A stretch of DNA of 64,000 nucleotides, from assembly GCA_016717855.1 (NCBI GenBank), contig JADKEV010000001.1, positions 248,001 through 312,000 of the forward strand, given 5' to 3'. Positions within the stretch are counted from its first letter, which is position 1. Each line of letters opens with the position of its first letter. The translations under genes were made by a program, and so were the position numbers. The DNA comes from Betaproteobacteria bacterium. Lineage in GTDB: Bacteria > Pseudomonadota > Gammaproteobacteria > Burkholderiales > Casimicrobiaceae. Below the pieces are notes generated by a model. The model saw nothing but the letters and a program-made list of their open reading frames with translations, made no database searches and had not been told where the DNA came from. Positions 21,458 through 31,165 of the stretch are shown piece after piece.

Positions 21458-24431
21458 CTACCGCGCCTTTGTCCAGGGCTCCGCCTGCGCCAGCGGAAAC
21501 TGCGCGTCATGCCAGGCGTCGAGCCCGCCGCGGTACCAGTAGATGTTCTTGTAGCCCATTCCGAGCAACCGCAGTACGCCATGGTAGCCGAACCAGCCGT
21601 AGGTCGAGCTGCGTTCGAAGACGACGATAGGGCGCGTCAGATCGCCGCCACTCGCGGCCTGAAGGGCGTCCTCGATCTGTTTCAGCTCTTTCTGTCCGAC
21701 GGTGACGGAGCCCAGCTCGGGCAGCCAGAACGCGCCGGGCAGGGTCCTGTGCGCCGCGCCCACGAACGCGTCGAGCAGCACCGTGCCCGGATTGGCCCTG
21801 AGGAAGGCGTCGAGCTGCACGGTCGTCAGCGTGTCGATCCCCGGCACCGCCGTCGGCAGCGGCAGCATGGTCGCGATCCGCGTGCGCTCGTTCACGTTGA
21901 CCTGGCTGGCGCTGATTACGCGGCTGGGCCTTGCGCCGAAGTCAGCCGCCTCGTTGGCGAACAAGGCTATCGTCCGGTCCGGCGCCGCCGGCAACCGGTC
22001 GAAGCGCGCCGTCGCGGAATTGACGCCCGAAGACCAGCGACCGTCGGCGTGGTCGCCTTCGCGCGTGAGTTCGATGCGCACGGCGCCGAGCTCGAGCGTC
22101 AGCCGGTTGCCGCTGATGCGCGCGTCGCCGCGCTGGAAAGTCGGCTGCTCGCCGGACATACCCAGCCCGCCGCGGGCGTAAATGGTGCGCGCCCGGCAGT
22201 CCGCCTCGACGCTCTCCACCCAGATCTCCGCCGTGCGCTCGCCGTTCCAGCGGCCGTTCCCCCACGCACCCAGGAAAGCCGAGCAGTTGGCGGGAACGTT
22301 CGGGGCGGCGGGCTTGACCGCGACATCGGCGGGAAGCTTGATGCCGCGCACGACGAAGTCGCCGCTCGTCCCGGGCACCGTCATCTTCTGCACTTCGTTG
22401 ACCATCAGCGCGGCAAGCTCCGGCGGCAGCGTCGCCTTGCGATTCAGCAACTCATACTCGAGGGACGCCTTGCGCCGCACTTCTTCCTCGATCTTCGCCA
22501 GCCGCTCCCTGGTCTCTGCTTCGCGCACCGCGCGGTCGGCATCTTCCTTGGCCTTCTTCGCCCTCGCGTTAGCCAGCCGCTCGCGCTCGCTCTGGTCGCG
22601 CTGCGCTTTTCCGACCGCGTCCTTCCCGGCCGCGTCCGCGCGCGCCAGCTGCTCGCGTTCGGCCGCTTTGCGCGCCGCGTCCGCCCGGGCCAGCTGGTCG
22701 CGCTCGGCGGCCTTGCGGGCGTCTTCCTCGAGCGCGCGAATCTGATCCGCCGCCGCCTTTGCCTGCCGCTCCGACTCTTGGCGCCGCGCCTGTTCCGCCG
22801 CCTTGCGCTGGGCTTCGGCCTGCCGCAGCCGGTCGCGCTCGTCCCTTTCGCGCTGCGTCTTCGCCGCCGCCTCGCGGCGCGCGATATCGGCGGCCGCTTT
22901 GGCCTGCCGCTCGGCTTCTTCGCGCTGCGCTTTATCGGCTGCGGCCTGCCGCTGCGCTTCCAGCTTCTGCAGCCGCTCGCGCTCTTCCCGCGCCTCGCGT
23001 TCGCGGCGCTCGCGCAACGCCTCCGCCTGTCTGTCCGCCGCCTTGGCCGCCGCATCAGCCTGCGCCGCCGCCGCCCTGGCCGCCGCGTCCGCCTTTGCCT
23101 CCGCCGCCCGGGCCGCGGCGTCCGCCTGTGCCGCCGCCTTCGCCGCCGCGTCGTCGGCCGGCTGGCGCGCGGCCGGTTGCGCGCTCTTCGCGCCGGCGGC
23201 AGCGATGCGCTCGCGCTCGAGCTGGCGCCGCTCCGCTTCGACGGTGGCGAGCACCGCGAGCTGCTCGTCCCGCGTCTTGGCCGCCATCGCGACCTGCATC
23301 CGGGCGTTTTCGAGGTCTTTGTCCCGCCGCTCGAGCAGCGCCTTCATTTCCGCGAGCTGCGCGTTGTATTGGCGCTCGCGTTCCTGCTTCTCGCGCTCGC
23401 GCTCCTTTTCCCGTTCCGCGATGGCCGCGGCGATACGCGCGCCTTCGTCCCGCTTGAGGTCCTCGCGCGCGGCCTTCAGCGCCGCCTCGACCTGCGCCTG
23501 CACTTCCTTCTTGCGGCGTTCTTCATCGAGCTTCTGGTCGACGGGGCGGAAGTAGAACTCCCCCAGCAGCGAACTGTTGTACCAGGGCGTCTGGCGGCCC
23601 TTGGTGGCGCCGACCACGGCGCTGGTGACCGAGCGCAGCGCCTGCCCGACTTCGACACCGTCCTTCTGGATCTCGCGCACGAAGAACTCGGTGAAGATGC
23701 TGTTCTTGCCGGTCCCGTCCTCTGCCGTATTGCCGGGATTGGTCGAATAGACGATCAGGCTGCCCTTCTCGCTGCCCATCTGCGCGAAGCCGCGCAGCAG
23801 CAGCGCGCGGTGCTGCTGCTGCGGCGCCCGGAACGGATTGTCCCGGCACGCGTCGAGGATGATGATTCGCTCGCGCTTGCGGGCGCGCACGAGCCGGCTC
23901 ATCAACGTGTCCTCGAGGTCCACCGAAGAGTCGCGCAACTCGTACTCGTCGCCGGTGCCGACGTCGATCGGCAGCAGGAAGTTGCGGCCTTCGATCTGCA
24001 CGCCATGCCCGGCGTAGTACAGCAGGCCCGTCCCCTCTTCGTTCTCGAGGCGCGAGGCGAACTGCCGCATCACCGCCTTGAAGTCGCGCAGGTTCAGGTT
24101 CTCGCGCAGCATGACTTCGAAGCCCAGGCCCTCGAGGGTCTTCGCGACCAGCCGCGCATCGTTGATCGGGTTGACCAGCGGCGCATTCTGGTAGGTGTTG
24201 TTGCCCACGACCAGGGCGAGCCGGCGGTCGACGACGGGGCCCTTCGTCGCGCCCGCCGGGGCGGCCGGCGGCCCCTTTGCGGCTGCTGCTGCTGCGGCGG
24301 CGGGCGGGCGCCGGGCAGGCCGCCGCCGCGGCCGGCGCGGGCGCCGGTTGCGCCGCGCGCGTGGCTTGCCCCCAAGCAGCCGCGGGAACGAGCGCTTGCG
24401 CGACGATCAGCATCGCCGCGATCACCCGCAT
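21458..24431 (-). CDS. Caspase-fold (C14) protein with TolA-like coiled coil and degenerate rhodanese domain; one frameshift
   Basis: A ~990-residue exported protein. ATG 24431 has GGAGG upstream and starts a signal peptide (MRVIAAMLIVAQALVPAAAWGQA), then a Pro/Ala-rich linker in which the frame changes (a +1 in the C/G-rich stretch at about 24290-24310). The caspase-like domain shows YYAGHG (His codon 24005-24007) and DACRDNPF (Cys codon 23846-23848), so the catalytic dyad is intact. A ~400-residue Ala/Glu/Arg/Lys coiled coil follows. The next region contains CSAFLGAWGNGRWNGER. A C-terminal rhodanese-like domain (VLLDAF ... MGYKNIYWYRGGLDAW) has no cysteine in its active loop (ERSSTYGWFG). 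The gene lies between two RCC1 paralogues, 26 and 72 bases from them, probably in one operon. Confidence 0.85.
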
Positions 24432-24457
24432 CGCCCCTCCGCGCGGCCCGCCCATCG

Positions 24458-27400
24458 CTAGCCTGAAGAGCCGCCGGAATCGCCGCCGCTGCTACCGCCG
24501 GAATCGCCGCCGCCGCCGCCCGAGCTGTCACCGCCGCTGTCGCTGCCGCCATTGTGCGTGCTGACATCGCTGCCCTGCTGCGTGACGGTGAAGGTCTTGC
24601 CCGCGACCGTGATGTTGCCGATGCGCAGTTGCGGATCAGGGTTGGCCTGGACCGCGTAGGTCAGCGTGCCGTTGCCGGTCGCGGACCCGCCGCCGGTCAC
24701 CGTAAGCCAGGGCGCCGTGCTCTGCGAAGTCCACGCGCACACCGAGTCGGCCAGCACCGCGACCGAACTCTCGCCCGACAATCCAGCCGCAGGCATCTGA
24801 TCGCCGTCGCGCTGCAGGCGAATGGTGGTGCACGGGTCCACCGGCGGCGGCGGCGGTGCGGGCACTTCCACCGCCCCGGCCTGCGCCACCGGAATCGTGA
24901 GCCCGCCGATGGTGATGGCCCCGGTGCGCGAACTGGCGACGGTATTGTTGGCGGACACGCCGATCGCAAGCGTCGCGCCCGCACTTCCGGCCGCCGGCGT
25001 GACGGTCAGCCACGGCGCGCTGGTCCTGGCCGTCCACGTGCATCCGGAAACGGCGCCCAACTCGACCTGGGCGCTCTGGGCGCCGGCCGTGAGGTTCAGC
25101 GAAGCCGGAATCGCGGTGTACGTGCAAGGCACGCCCGCCTGCGTAATCGTGACCATCTGACCGGCGATCGTTACAGTCCCGGTCCGTGCTGCGGCGCCCG
25201 GGTTGGGCTGCGGGGTCAGGGTCACGGTGCCGTTGCCGGTGCCGCCCGGCGGCGACGCGGCAAGCCACGGAACATTGTTCGCGAGGGTCCATGTGCAGCC
25301 CGTGCCCGCCAGCACCGCAACCTGCACGGCCTGCGCGGCCGGACCCAGCGACAGCGACGAGGGATTGATCGCGTAACTGCAGACCTGCGGTGCCTTGACC
25401 AGGGTCTTCGCGGTTGGCAGCGCGTTGTTGGCGCGATTGGCATCGGGGGTCCCGGAACCGCTCGTCGCGAGCGCCGCGAACTTGAGCGTTGCGTTTCCGC
25501 CGCTGTTCACCTGTGGCGCTGTGCCCGAGGCCAGCACCGAAAAAAAGCCACCGGCCGACCACGGGCTGATCGCCTGGCCCGAGCGCAGCGCCGTCAGATC
25601 CCCCGCAGTCGCGGCCGAACAGTTGGTCGTGGAGTTGAAGCACAGGGTCCAGTTCGAGACCTCCGGCGGAAGCGCTATGTACACGCGCCCGCCATCGCCC
25701 TTGCCCGGCCCGTTGTTGGTGAAGACGAACAGCGCCTTCACCTCGCTACCGCTTTGCACCTCGGCACCCGGATAGATGTACCAGGCCTGGAGGTCGGCGA
25801 CGGCCTCGCTGCTCGCCGGGGCGCAGAACGCGACGCCTTCGTCGGCGTACCCGAGGAAATAGGTGCTGCGCAGCCAGTCGATCACGCTCGGCGTAATCCG
25901 GTGATTCCCGTCGTTGAGCGCCGGGTTCGGCGAGAACCGGTTGTTGTACGAGCGGTATATCGCGTAGTAACCGGCGCCGCAATTGGTGCCCTGCGGCAGC
26001 ATCGTGTAGAACGAGATCTCCTCGAACGCCCAGCCGGCCCGCGGATCGTTGGCGGGATTCTGGTTGCGCAGGCTCTGGTACTCCGCCGCGCTGGCCGTGT
26101 AGAAATGACTGTTCGGCTCGCTCGCGTAGAACCGGTAGACGGGCACAGCCCCGGGTGGCGCCTTGGCCTGGACTCGCCACCCCCTGAACGTGCGTCCGGT
26201 CCGCTGCCAGCCGGGCCCCGAACCTCCGCTGTCGATGCTGACCGCCTCCTCGGGGACTGCCGTGATGAAGTAGTGGCCGATGCCCGGGGTTCCGGCGCCG
26301 TTGCGGATCGTCGGATTGAAGAATTCGACGACGAGGTCGGACCCCGCGAACGCGCCATGCGGGTCACGGACCTTGACGAGGGTCGCGCTTTCCACCGGGA
26401 ACGCGACGCCGAGTTTCTGGCTGAAGTTGCTGCCCCAGCCCATCACGGTGCCGGCGCGCGTCAAGGCCAGGGTGAAATCGAATCCCGCGGCGAGCCGATC
26501 GACGGTGCCGATGAAAGACAGCGCGGCCGGGTACAGCGCGTCGCGGTCCGTGCCATCTCCGATCGTCCCGCCGGCACCCCACGCCAGGACCCTGCCGTCG
26601 GTGGTCAGGGCCAACGAGTGCATGCCCGCGGCGATCGCGACAACGCCGGTGGCGCCAATCGCCTGCACGGGCGTGTACGAAGTCTGGTAGGTACCCACGC
26701 CGAGAGAGCCGTTGCCGTTGTAGCCCCAGCCCCATACGGTTCCGCCCGACTTCAGCGCCAGCGAATGCCAGGCGCCGCCAGCGATCGCCGTGACACCGCT
26801 GAGGCCGCTCACCAGCGTCGGAGTCGGCCGGTTCGTGCTGGTGCCGTCGCCCACTTGGCCATAGTCGTTCCGGCCCCATGCCGCGACCGTGCCATCGCTC
26901 CGCAGGCCGAGGCTGTGATGGCTGCCCGCAGCGATCGCGGCGCCCGTAACGGACAGGACGCGCGTCGGCGCGTTGCGGTTAGTAGTTGTGCCGTCGCCCA
27001 CCTGGCCGTAGGAATTGCCGCCCCAGGCCCAGACCGAACCGTCTGCCTTCAGCGCCACGGCGTGGTAATACCCGGCGGCGATGGCCACGACACCCGTCAG
27101 CCCGGGCACCTGGCCCGCGGTGGCGCGCGCCGTGAACGTCCCGTTCCCCAGTTCGCCATAGAAATTGTCACCCCACGTCCAGACCGTTCCGTCCGCCTTC
27201 AACGCCACCGAGAAATACAGCCCGGCGGCGATCGCGCTGACGCCGGTCAGGCCCGTGACCGGCGTGGGCGCGCCGCGCGAAACGTAGGTGCCGTCCCCGA
27301 GCTGACCGCCGGTGTTGTCGCCCCAGGCGACGACGGTCCCGTCGGCTTTCAATGCCAGCGAATGCCGGTTGCCGCCGGCCAGCCGCGCCACCGACGTCAA

Positions 27401-28537
27401 GCCACTCAGCTGCACCGGCGCGGGGGCCTGTACCAAGCTGCCGTCACCCAGCTGCCCGATGACATTCTGGCCCACCGACCAGACGCTGCCGTCCGCGCGC
27501 AGGATGGCGGCATGGCTCGCCCCTCCGGTGACCAGTACCGCATTACTAAGGCCTTGCATCATGACCGGCGTGTTGCGCTGCGTCGTCGTCCCGTCGCCCA
27601 GCTGCCCGTAGTAGTTGTCGCCCCAGACGGCGACCGTTCCGTCGTGCTTGTGGGCATAGCTGGCGAATCCGCCGGCAACCACTTGTGCAACACCGACCAC
27701 GCCCATAACGCGAACCGGCAGGCTGCGCGAAACCGTCGTGCCGTCGCCCAGTTGTCCGTACTCGTTGTAGCCCCAGGTCCACACCGAACCGTCGGCTTTC
27801 AGGACGACATTATGGTCAAAAATCGTGGAGATCCCGACGACGCCGGTCATGCCCGCGACTTGCACCGGCAGGCTGCGCGCGGTCGTCGTCCCGTCGCCCA
27901 GCTGCCCGGCCAAGTTGCCGCCCCAGGTCCACACCGTGCCGTCGCTCTTCAGCGCGATCGAATGCGCCTCGCCCCCGCCGATGCCGATCACGCCGGTCAG
28001 CCCCGTGACGCGGACGGGTACGATGCGCCCGGTCGTCGTGCCATCCCCCAGCTGCCCGGAATCGTTCTTGCCCCACGCCCAGACGGTGCCGTCGGACTTC
28101 AGCGCCAGCGAATGGTCGCTCCCCGCGGAGATTTTCGTGACACCCGTCAAGCCGGAGACCCGCACCGGCAGCACGCGCCAGTAGTTGGTCCCGTCGCCGA
28201 TCTGGCCATTGCCATTGGCGCCCCATGCCCACACGGTGCCGTCGGTCTTCAGCGCCAGCGAATGAAACAAGCCGCCCGCCGCCGCCCGGACACCGGTCAG
28301 CCCCGGTATGGGCACCGGGAACGAACGGTCGATGTAGCTGCCGTCGCCGACCTGCCCGGCGGCGTTGTAACCCCACGCGGCCAGCGTCCCGTCGTCCTTG
28401 ACCCAGAGTTCGTGGAAGCGCCCGGCCGCCAGGTAACCCGCCTGCGCGTGGGCCGAGATGGCGGCGAGAACGAGCATGAGCAGCAGCGCGCAGACACTCC
28501 TTGTTCCGCGTTGGCTACCGTGCTGCAATCCACTCAT
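24458..28537 (-). CDS. RCC1-repeat / DUF5648 / BACON exported protein B
   Basis: A 1359-residue paralogue of the protein at 17478-21385, with an open frame throughout. ATG 28537 is preceded by GGGAG and opens a signal peptide (VCALLLMLVLAAISAHAQA). About 14 RCC1 repeats (WAWGxNGxGQxGDGT) fill residues ~35-760. Then come a DUF5648 domain (YRFYASEPNSHFYTASAAEY), a DUF11-like segment (FTNNGPGKGDGGRVYIALP) and three BACON-type domains (CTWTLANNVPWLAASP; CTWTARTSAPWLTVTP; CAWTSQSTAPWLTVTG). The end is a Gly/Ser/Asp tail (GGDSGGSSGGDSGGSSG) like that of the paralogue. It has one BACON domain more than the paralogue. It is transcribed ahead of the caspase-fold gene. Confidence 0.9.
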   Translation of the reverse strand: MSGLQHGSQRGTRSVCALLLMLVLAAISAHAQAGYLAAGRFHELWVKDDGTLAAWGYNAAGQVGDGSYIDRSFPVPIPGLTGVRAAAGGLFHSLALKTDGTVWAWGANGNGQIGDGTNYWRVLPVRVSGLTGVTKISAGSDHSLALKSDGTVWAWGKNDSGQLGDGTTTGRIVPVRVTGLTGVIGIGGGEAHSIALKSDGTVWTWGGNLAGQLGDGTTTARSLPVQVAGMTGVVGISTIFDHNVVLKADGSVWTWGYNEYGQLGDGTTVSRSLPVRVMGVVGVAQVVAGGFASYAHKHDGTVAVWGDNYYGQLGDGTTTQRNTPVMMQGLSNAVLVTGGASHAAILRADGSVWSVGQNVIGQLGDGSLVQAPAPVQLSGLTSVARLAGGNRHSLALKADGTVVAWGDNTGGQLGDGTYVSRGAPTPVTGLTGVSAIAAGLYFSVALKADGTVWTWGDNFYGELGNGTFTARATAGQVPGLTGVVAIAAGYYHAVALKADGSVWAWGGNSYGQVGDGTTTNRNAPTRVLSVTGAAIAAGSHHSLGLRSDGTVAAWGRNDYGQVGDGTSTNRPTPTLVSGLSGVTAIAGGAWHSLALKSGGTVWGWGYNGNGSLGVGTYQTSYTPVQAIGATGVVAIAAGMHSLALTTDGRVLAWGAGGTIGDGTDRDALYPAALSFIGTVDRLAAGFDFTLALTRAGTVMGWGSNFSQKLGVAFPVESATLVKVRDPHGAFAGSDLVVEFFNPTIRNGAGTPGIGHYFITAVPEEAVSIDSGGSGPGWQRTGRTFRGWRVQAKAPPGAVPVYRFYASEPNSHFYTASAAEYQSLRNQNPANDPRAGWAFEEISFYTMLPQGTNCGAGYYAIYRSYNNRFSPNPALNDGNHRITPSVIDWLRSTYFLGYADEGVAFCAPASSEAVADLQAWYIYPGAEVQSGSEVKALFVFTNNGPGKGDGGRVYIALPPEVSNWTLCFNSTTNCSAATAGDLTALRSGQAISPWSAGGFFSVLASGTAPQVNSGGNATLKFAALATSGSGTPDANRANNALPTAKTLVKAPQVCSYAINPSSLSLGPAAQAVQVAVLAGTGCTWTLANNVPWLAASPPGGTGNGTVTLTPQPNPGAAARTGTVTIAGQMVTITQAGVPCTYTAIPASLNLTAGAQSAQVELGAVSGCTWTARTSAPWLTVTPAAGSAGATLAIGVSANNTVASSRTGAITIGGLTIPVAQAGAVEVPAPPPPPVDPCTTIRLQRDGDQMPAAGLSGESSVAVLADSVCAWTSQSTAPWLTVTGGGSATGNGTLTYAVQANPDPQLRIGNITVAGKTFTVTQQGSDVSTHNGGSDSGGDSSGGGGGDSGGSSGGDSGGSSG

Positions 28538-28680
28538 GACGCTCTCCCGGTGCCCCTGGTGCTGCGGGGCGACTGCGTACGCTTCCAGACAACTCCAACT
28601 GCTGCGAGCCAGCTCCTCCAGGGCACTAGGTTCGCACAATCCGCGAATCCGTTCAATGACGGCGGTCACAATTCGGAAGT

Positions 28681-29957
28681 TCATTCCCCCGGCAGCGCTT
28701 CGCCGTTGGGCCACAGCAGCCACATGCTGCCTGGCTGCTTCATCCGGCCGGCCTGTTCGGCCGCGTCGGACCCGAAGCCCCAGAAAAAGTCACCGCGCAC
28801 CGCCCCGCGGATCGCACTGCCCGTATCCTGCGCCACCATCAGCCGCTGCAGTGGCCGCGCGGACAGCGGCCACGTCGTGGACAGAAACACCGGCGCCCCC
28901 AGAGGAATCGTCCGCGTGTCGACTGCCAGGCTGCGCCCGGGCGTCAACGGCACGCCCAGGCTCCCAGCGGGCCCGTCGTCGGCATTCGTGCCCGGCACTT
29001 CGCGAAAGAAAACGTAGGCGGGGTTCTGGTTCAGCAATTCCGCCGCGCGGTCCGGATTGCGCTTCACCCATGCCTTGATGCCCTGCATCGACGCCTGGTC
29101 GAGCGTGAGTTCGCCCATGTCCACCAGCCAGCGCCCGATCGAGCGGTACGGATGGCCGTTGTGATCGGCATATCCCACGCGCATCACCGTGCCGTCGGGC
29201 AGGCGGATGCGCCCCGAACCCTGGACCTGCAGGAAGAACAGCTCGACCGGGTCTTCCACCCAGGCAATCTCCAGTCCCTTCACCGGCGCGGTGCCGTTGG
29301 TGATCTCGGCGCGCGGGTAGTACGGCACCACCTTGTTGCCCTGCGGCGTCGCGACGACGCGCCCGCGAACGCGCTTGTCCTTGAGTTCCGGGTTGAGTTC
29401 CACGAGGTCGACCGCGAGCAGATCGGGGGGCGGACCATGCAGCGGAAAGCGAAAGCGCGCCGTCCGCTTGCGGCTGCCCAGCAACAGGGGCTCGTAATAG
29501 CCGGTGATCAGACCGGTCAGGCTCCCGTCCGGGTTGGCCAGACGGTATGGCGTAAAATGGGCCTCGAAAAACCGCTGTTGCGCCGCCGCGTCGCCGGCCG
29601 GAATGTCGAGCGACTCGGCGCACACGCGCCGCCACGGACGTTGCTGGCGCAGCGCATTGCAGCTGCGCACCCATCCGGGCCAGGACTCGCTTTGGTCGTC
29701 GCTGCCCCAGCCGGGAAGATCCGGCCAATTGACCTTCTCGTAGCGGGGCGCGGCCAAAGGAGGGACCGGGATGGCAGGTGCGGCCTGGGCCGGCGCGACC
29801 GGAGTGATTGGCGCAGGCGTCGCCGGCGCTTGCGGCGCGGGGGCGGCACCAGGGCCGGCGCGGCCACGGGCGGCGGCGCGGGAGCCGGTGGTGGAGGGGT
29901 GGCGCAACCGGCCAGCAGCAACAGTCCGGTGGCCAGCCAAAAATGGGAAATTCGCAT
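28681..29957 (-). CDS. mltA: Membrane-bound lytic murein transglycosylase A; one frameshift
   Basis: An outer-membrane lipoprotein that cleaves glycan strands of peptidoglycan, forming 1,6-anhydromuropeptides. ATG 29957 starts a lipoprotein signal (MRISHFWLATGLLLLAGC) followed by a Pro/Ala-rich linker. The frame changes in that linker (G-run 29839-29843, one base missing). The MltA core is complete: SLTGLITGYYEPLLLGS, the FFLQVQGSGRIRLPDG segment and the 3D-type end LMVAQDTGSAIRGAVRGDFFWG with the catalytic Asp. Corrected length is ~425 residues. It overlaps by two bases a divergent small ORF. Confidence 0.93.
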
Positions 29958-30069
29958 GGAATGGATACTGCTGGAAGCCGCTGTCGCTTTGGGTCTCGGG
30001 ATCTTCATCGCGTGGTGGCTGCTGCACGGCAAGAACAAGCCGCCGCGCGACAACGAGCGCGGCGAATGA
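29956..30069 (+). CDS. Possible 37-residue single-span membrane protein
   Basis: ATG 29956 to TGA 30067-30069 encodes a short peptide starting MEWILLEAAVALGLGIFIAW, with one strongly hydrophobic helix, then WWLLHGKNKPPRDNERGE, a charged cytoplasmic-type tail. The composition (a clean membrane helix with Trp at the interface and basic residues after it) is what a real small membrane protein looks like. The start codon shares two bases with the mltA start on the other strand, which is unusual. It converges on apaG, with 6 bases between the stops. Confidence 0.5.
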   Translation: MEWILLEAAVALGLGIFIAWWLLHGKNKPPRDNERGE

Positions 30070-30075
30070 AGCGCG

Positions 30076-30459
30076 TCAATGCAGCACGCGCGGCACCGAC
30101 AGCGTGAACTCGGGTATCGGCGCTTCGAACTGGGTGCCGTCGGCCGCGGTCATCTGGTACTCGCCGCGCATCGTCCCGACCGGCGTGGCGAGCGGGCAGC
30201 CACTGGTATACTCGAACGACTGTCCGGGCTGCAGCGTCGGCTGCTGGCCGATGACGCCGAGACCGCGCACTTCCTCGACCCGATGGTTGGAATCCGTGAT
30301 CAGCCAGTGGCGGCTGACAAGCTGGGCCGCGACGGCGCCCGTGTTGGTCAACTTGATCGTGTACCCAAAAACGTAATGATTCTTGTCGGGGTCGGACTGG
30401 TCTTCGACGTAGAACGCTTTCGCCGACACTGAGATGTGATATTTGATTTCCGGATCCAT
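30076..30459 (-). CDS. apaG: ApaG (DUF525) protein
   Basis: A 127-residue immunoglobulin-fold protein. It begins MDPEIKYHISVSAKAFYVEDQSDP and has YTIKLTNTGAVAAQLVSRHWLITD, the GVIGQQPTLQPGQSFEYTSG loop and the end PEFTLSVPRVLH, all characteristic of ApaG. The ATG at 30459 matches the family length (~125); longer in-frame starts overlap the divergent rpe gene. Bacterial ApaG binds pyrophosphate or nucleotides in vitro, but its physiological role is not settled. Confidence 0.95.
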   Translation of the reverse strand: MDPEIKYHISVSAKAFYVEDQSDPDKNHYVFGYTIKLTNTGAVAAQLVSRHWLITDSNHRVEEVRGLGVIGQQPTLQPGQSFEYTSGCPLATPVGTMRGEYQMTAADGTQFEAPIPEFTLSVPRVLH

Positions 30460-30499
30460 CCGATTATTGTAGCGCCCCCGGCGCCAAACCAGAACCGAA

Positions 30500-31165
30500 A
30501 TGACGACGACCCGCATCGCACCGAGCCTGCTCTCCGCCGACTTCGCCCGCCTGGGTGATGAAGTCCGTGCGGTCATCGCAGCAGGCGCCGACCTGATCCA
30601 CTTCGACGTGATGGACAACCATTATGTCCCCAACCTGACCATAGGGCCGCTGGTCTGCGCCGCGATCAAGCCGCACAGCACGGTCCCGATCGACGTGCAC
30701 CTGATGGTCAAGCCCGTGGACCGCATCATTCCGGATTTCGCGAAGGCGGGCGCCGGCATCATCAGCTTTCATCCCGAAGCCACGGATCACATCGACCGCA
30801 CGATCAGCCTGATTCGGGACTGCGGCTGCAAGGCCGGGCTGGTCTTCAATCCGGCAACACCGCTGGCTTACCTGGACTACCTGATCGACAAGATCGACCT
30901 CATCCTGATCATGTCGGTGAACCCCGGGTTCGGCGGCCAGGCCTTCATACCCCAGGCGCTGATCAAGATCCGCGACGCGCACCTGCGCATCGTCGCCTCG
31001 GGCCGCGAAATCCTGCTCGAAGTCGACGGCGGCATCAAGGTCGACAATATCGGCGCCGTCGCCAGGGCCGGCGCCGACACGTTTGTCGCGGGCTCCGCGA
31101 TTTTCGCGGGCGGCGACTACGCCGCGACGATCCGCGCGATGCGCGAGCAAATTGCCGCTGCCTGA
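30500..31165 (+). CDS. rpe: Ribulose-phosphate 3-epimerase
   Basis: A 221-residue TIM-barrel enzyme of the pentose phosphate and Calvin cycles that interconverts ribulose-5-P and xylulose-5-P. Motifs seen are APSLLSADF, IHFDVMDNHYVPN, the catalytic region VDVHLMV, SVNPGFGGQ (phosphate loop) and LEVDGGIKVDN with the catalytic Asp. It is divergent from apaG and overlaps the start of gph by 14 bases. It is the first gene of the apparent rpe-gph-trpL-trpE transcript. Confidence 0.97.
   Translation: MTTTRIAPSLLSADFARLGDEVRAVIAAGADLIHFDVMDNHYVPNLTIGPLVCAAIKPHSTVPIDVHLMVKPVDRIIPDFAKAGAGIISFHPEATDHIDRTISLIRDCGCKAGLVFNPATPLAYLDYLIDKIDLILIMSVNPGFGGQAFIPQALIKIRDAHLRIVASGREILLEVDGGIKVDNIGAVARAGADTFVAGSAIFAGGDYAATIRAMREQIAAA

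Noticed and set aside
22440..23530. Internally repetitive GC-rich DNA
   Set aside because: Explained by the Ala/Glu/Arg/Lys coiled coil of the caspase-fold protein; no tandem-repeat element is needed.
21404..24466. 1020-codon open frame on the plus strand opposite the caspase-fold gene
   Set aside because: High-GC shadow: the translation is a biased Arg/Ala/Leu sequence with no domain. The minus strand carries the caspase motifs, coiled coil and rhodanese-like end.
17478..28537. Repeated DNA motifs every ~150 bases, first taken as a possible repeat array
   Set aside because: The periodicity matches the ~50-residue RCC1 blades in frame; spacers are coding and not CRISPR-like.
24554..29017. 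1487-codon open frame on the plus strand opposite RCC1 gene B
   Set aside because: Arg/Gly/Asp-rich antisense shadow with no recognisable motif. The opposite strand encodes clear RCC1 and BACON repeats.
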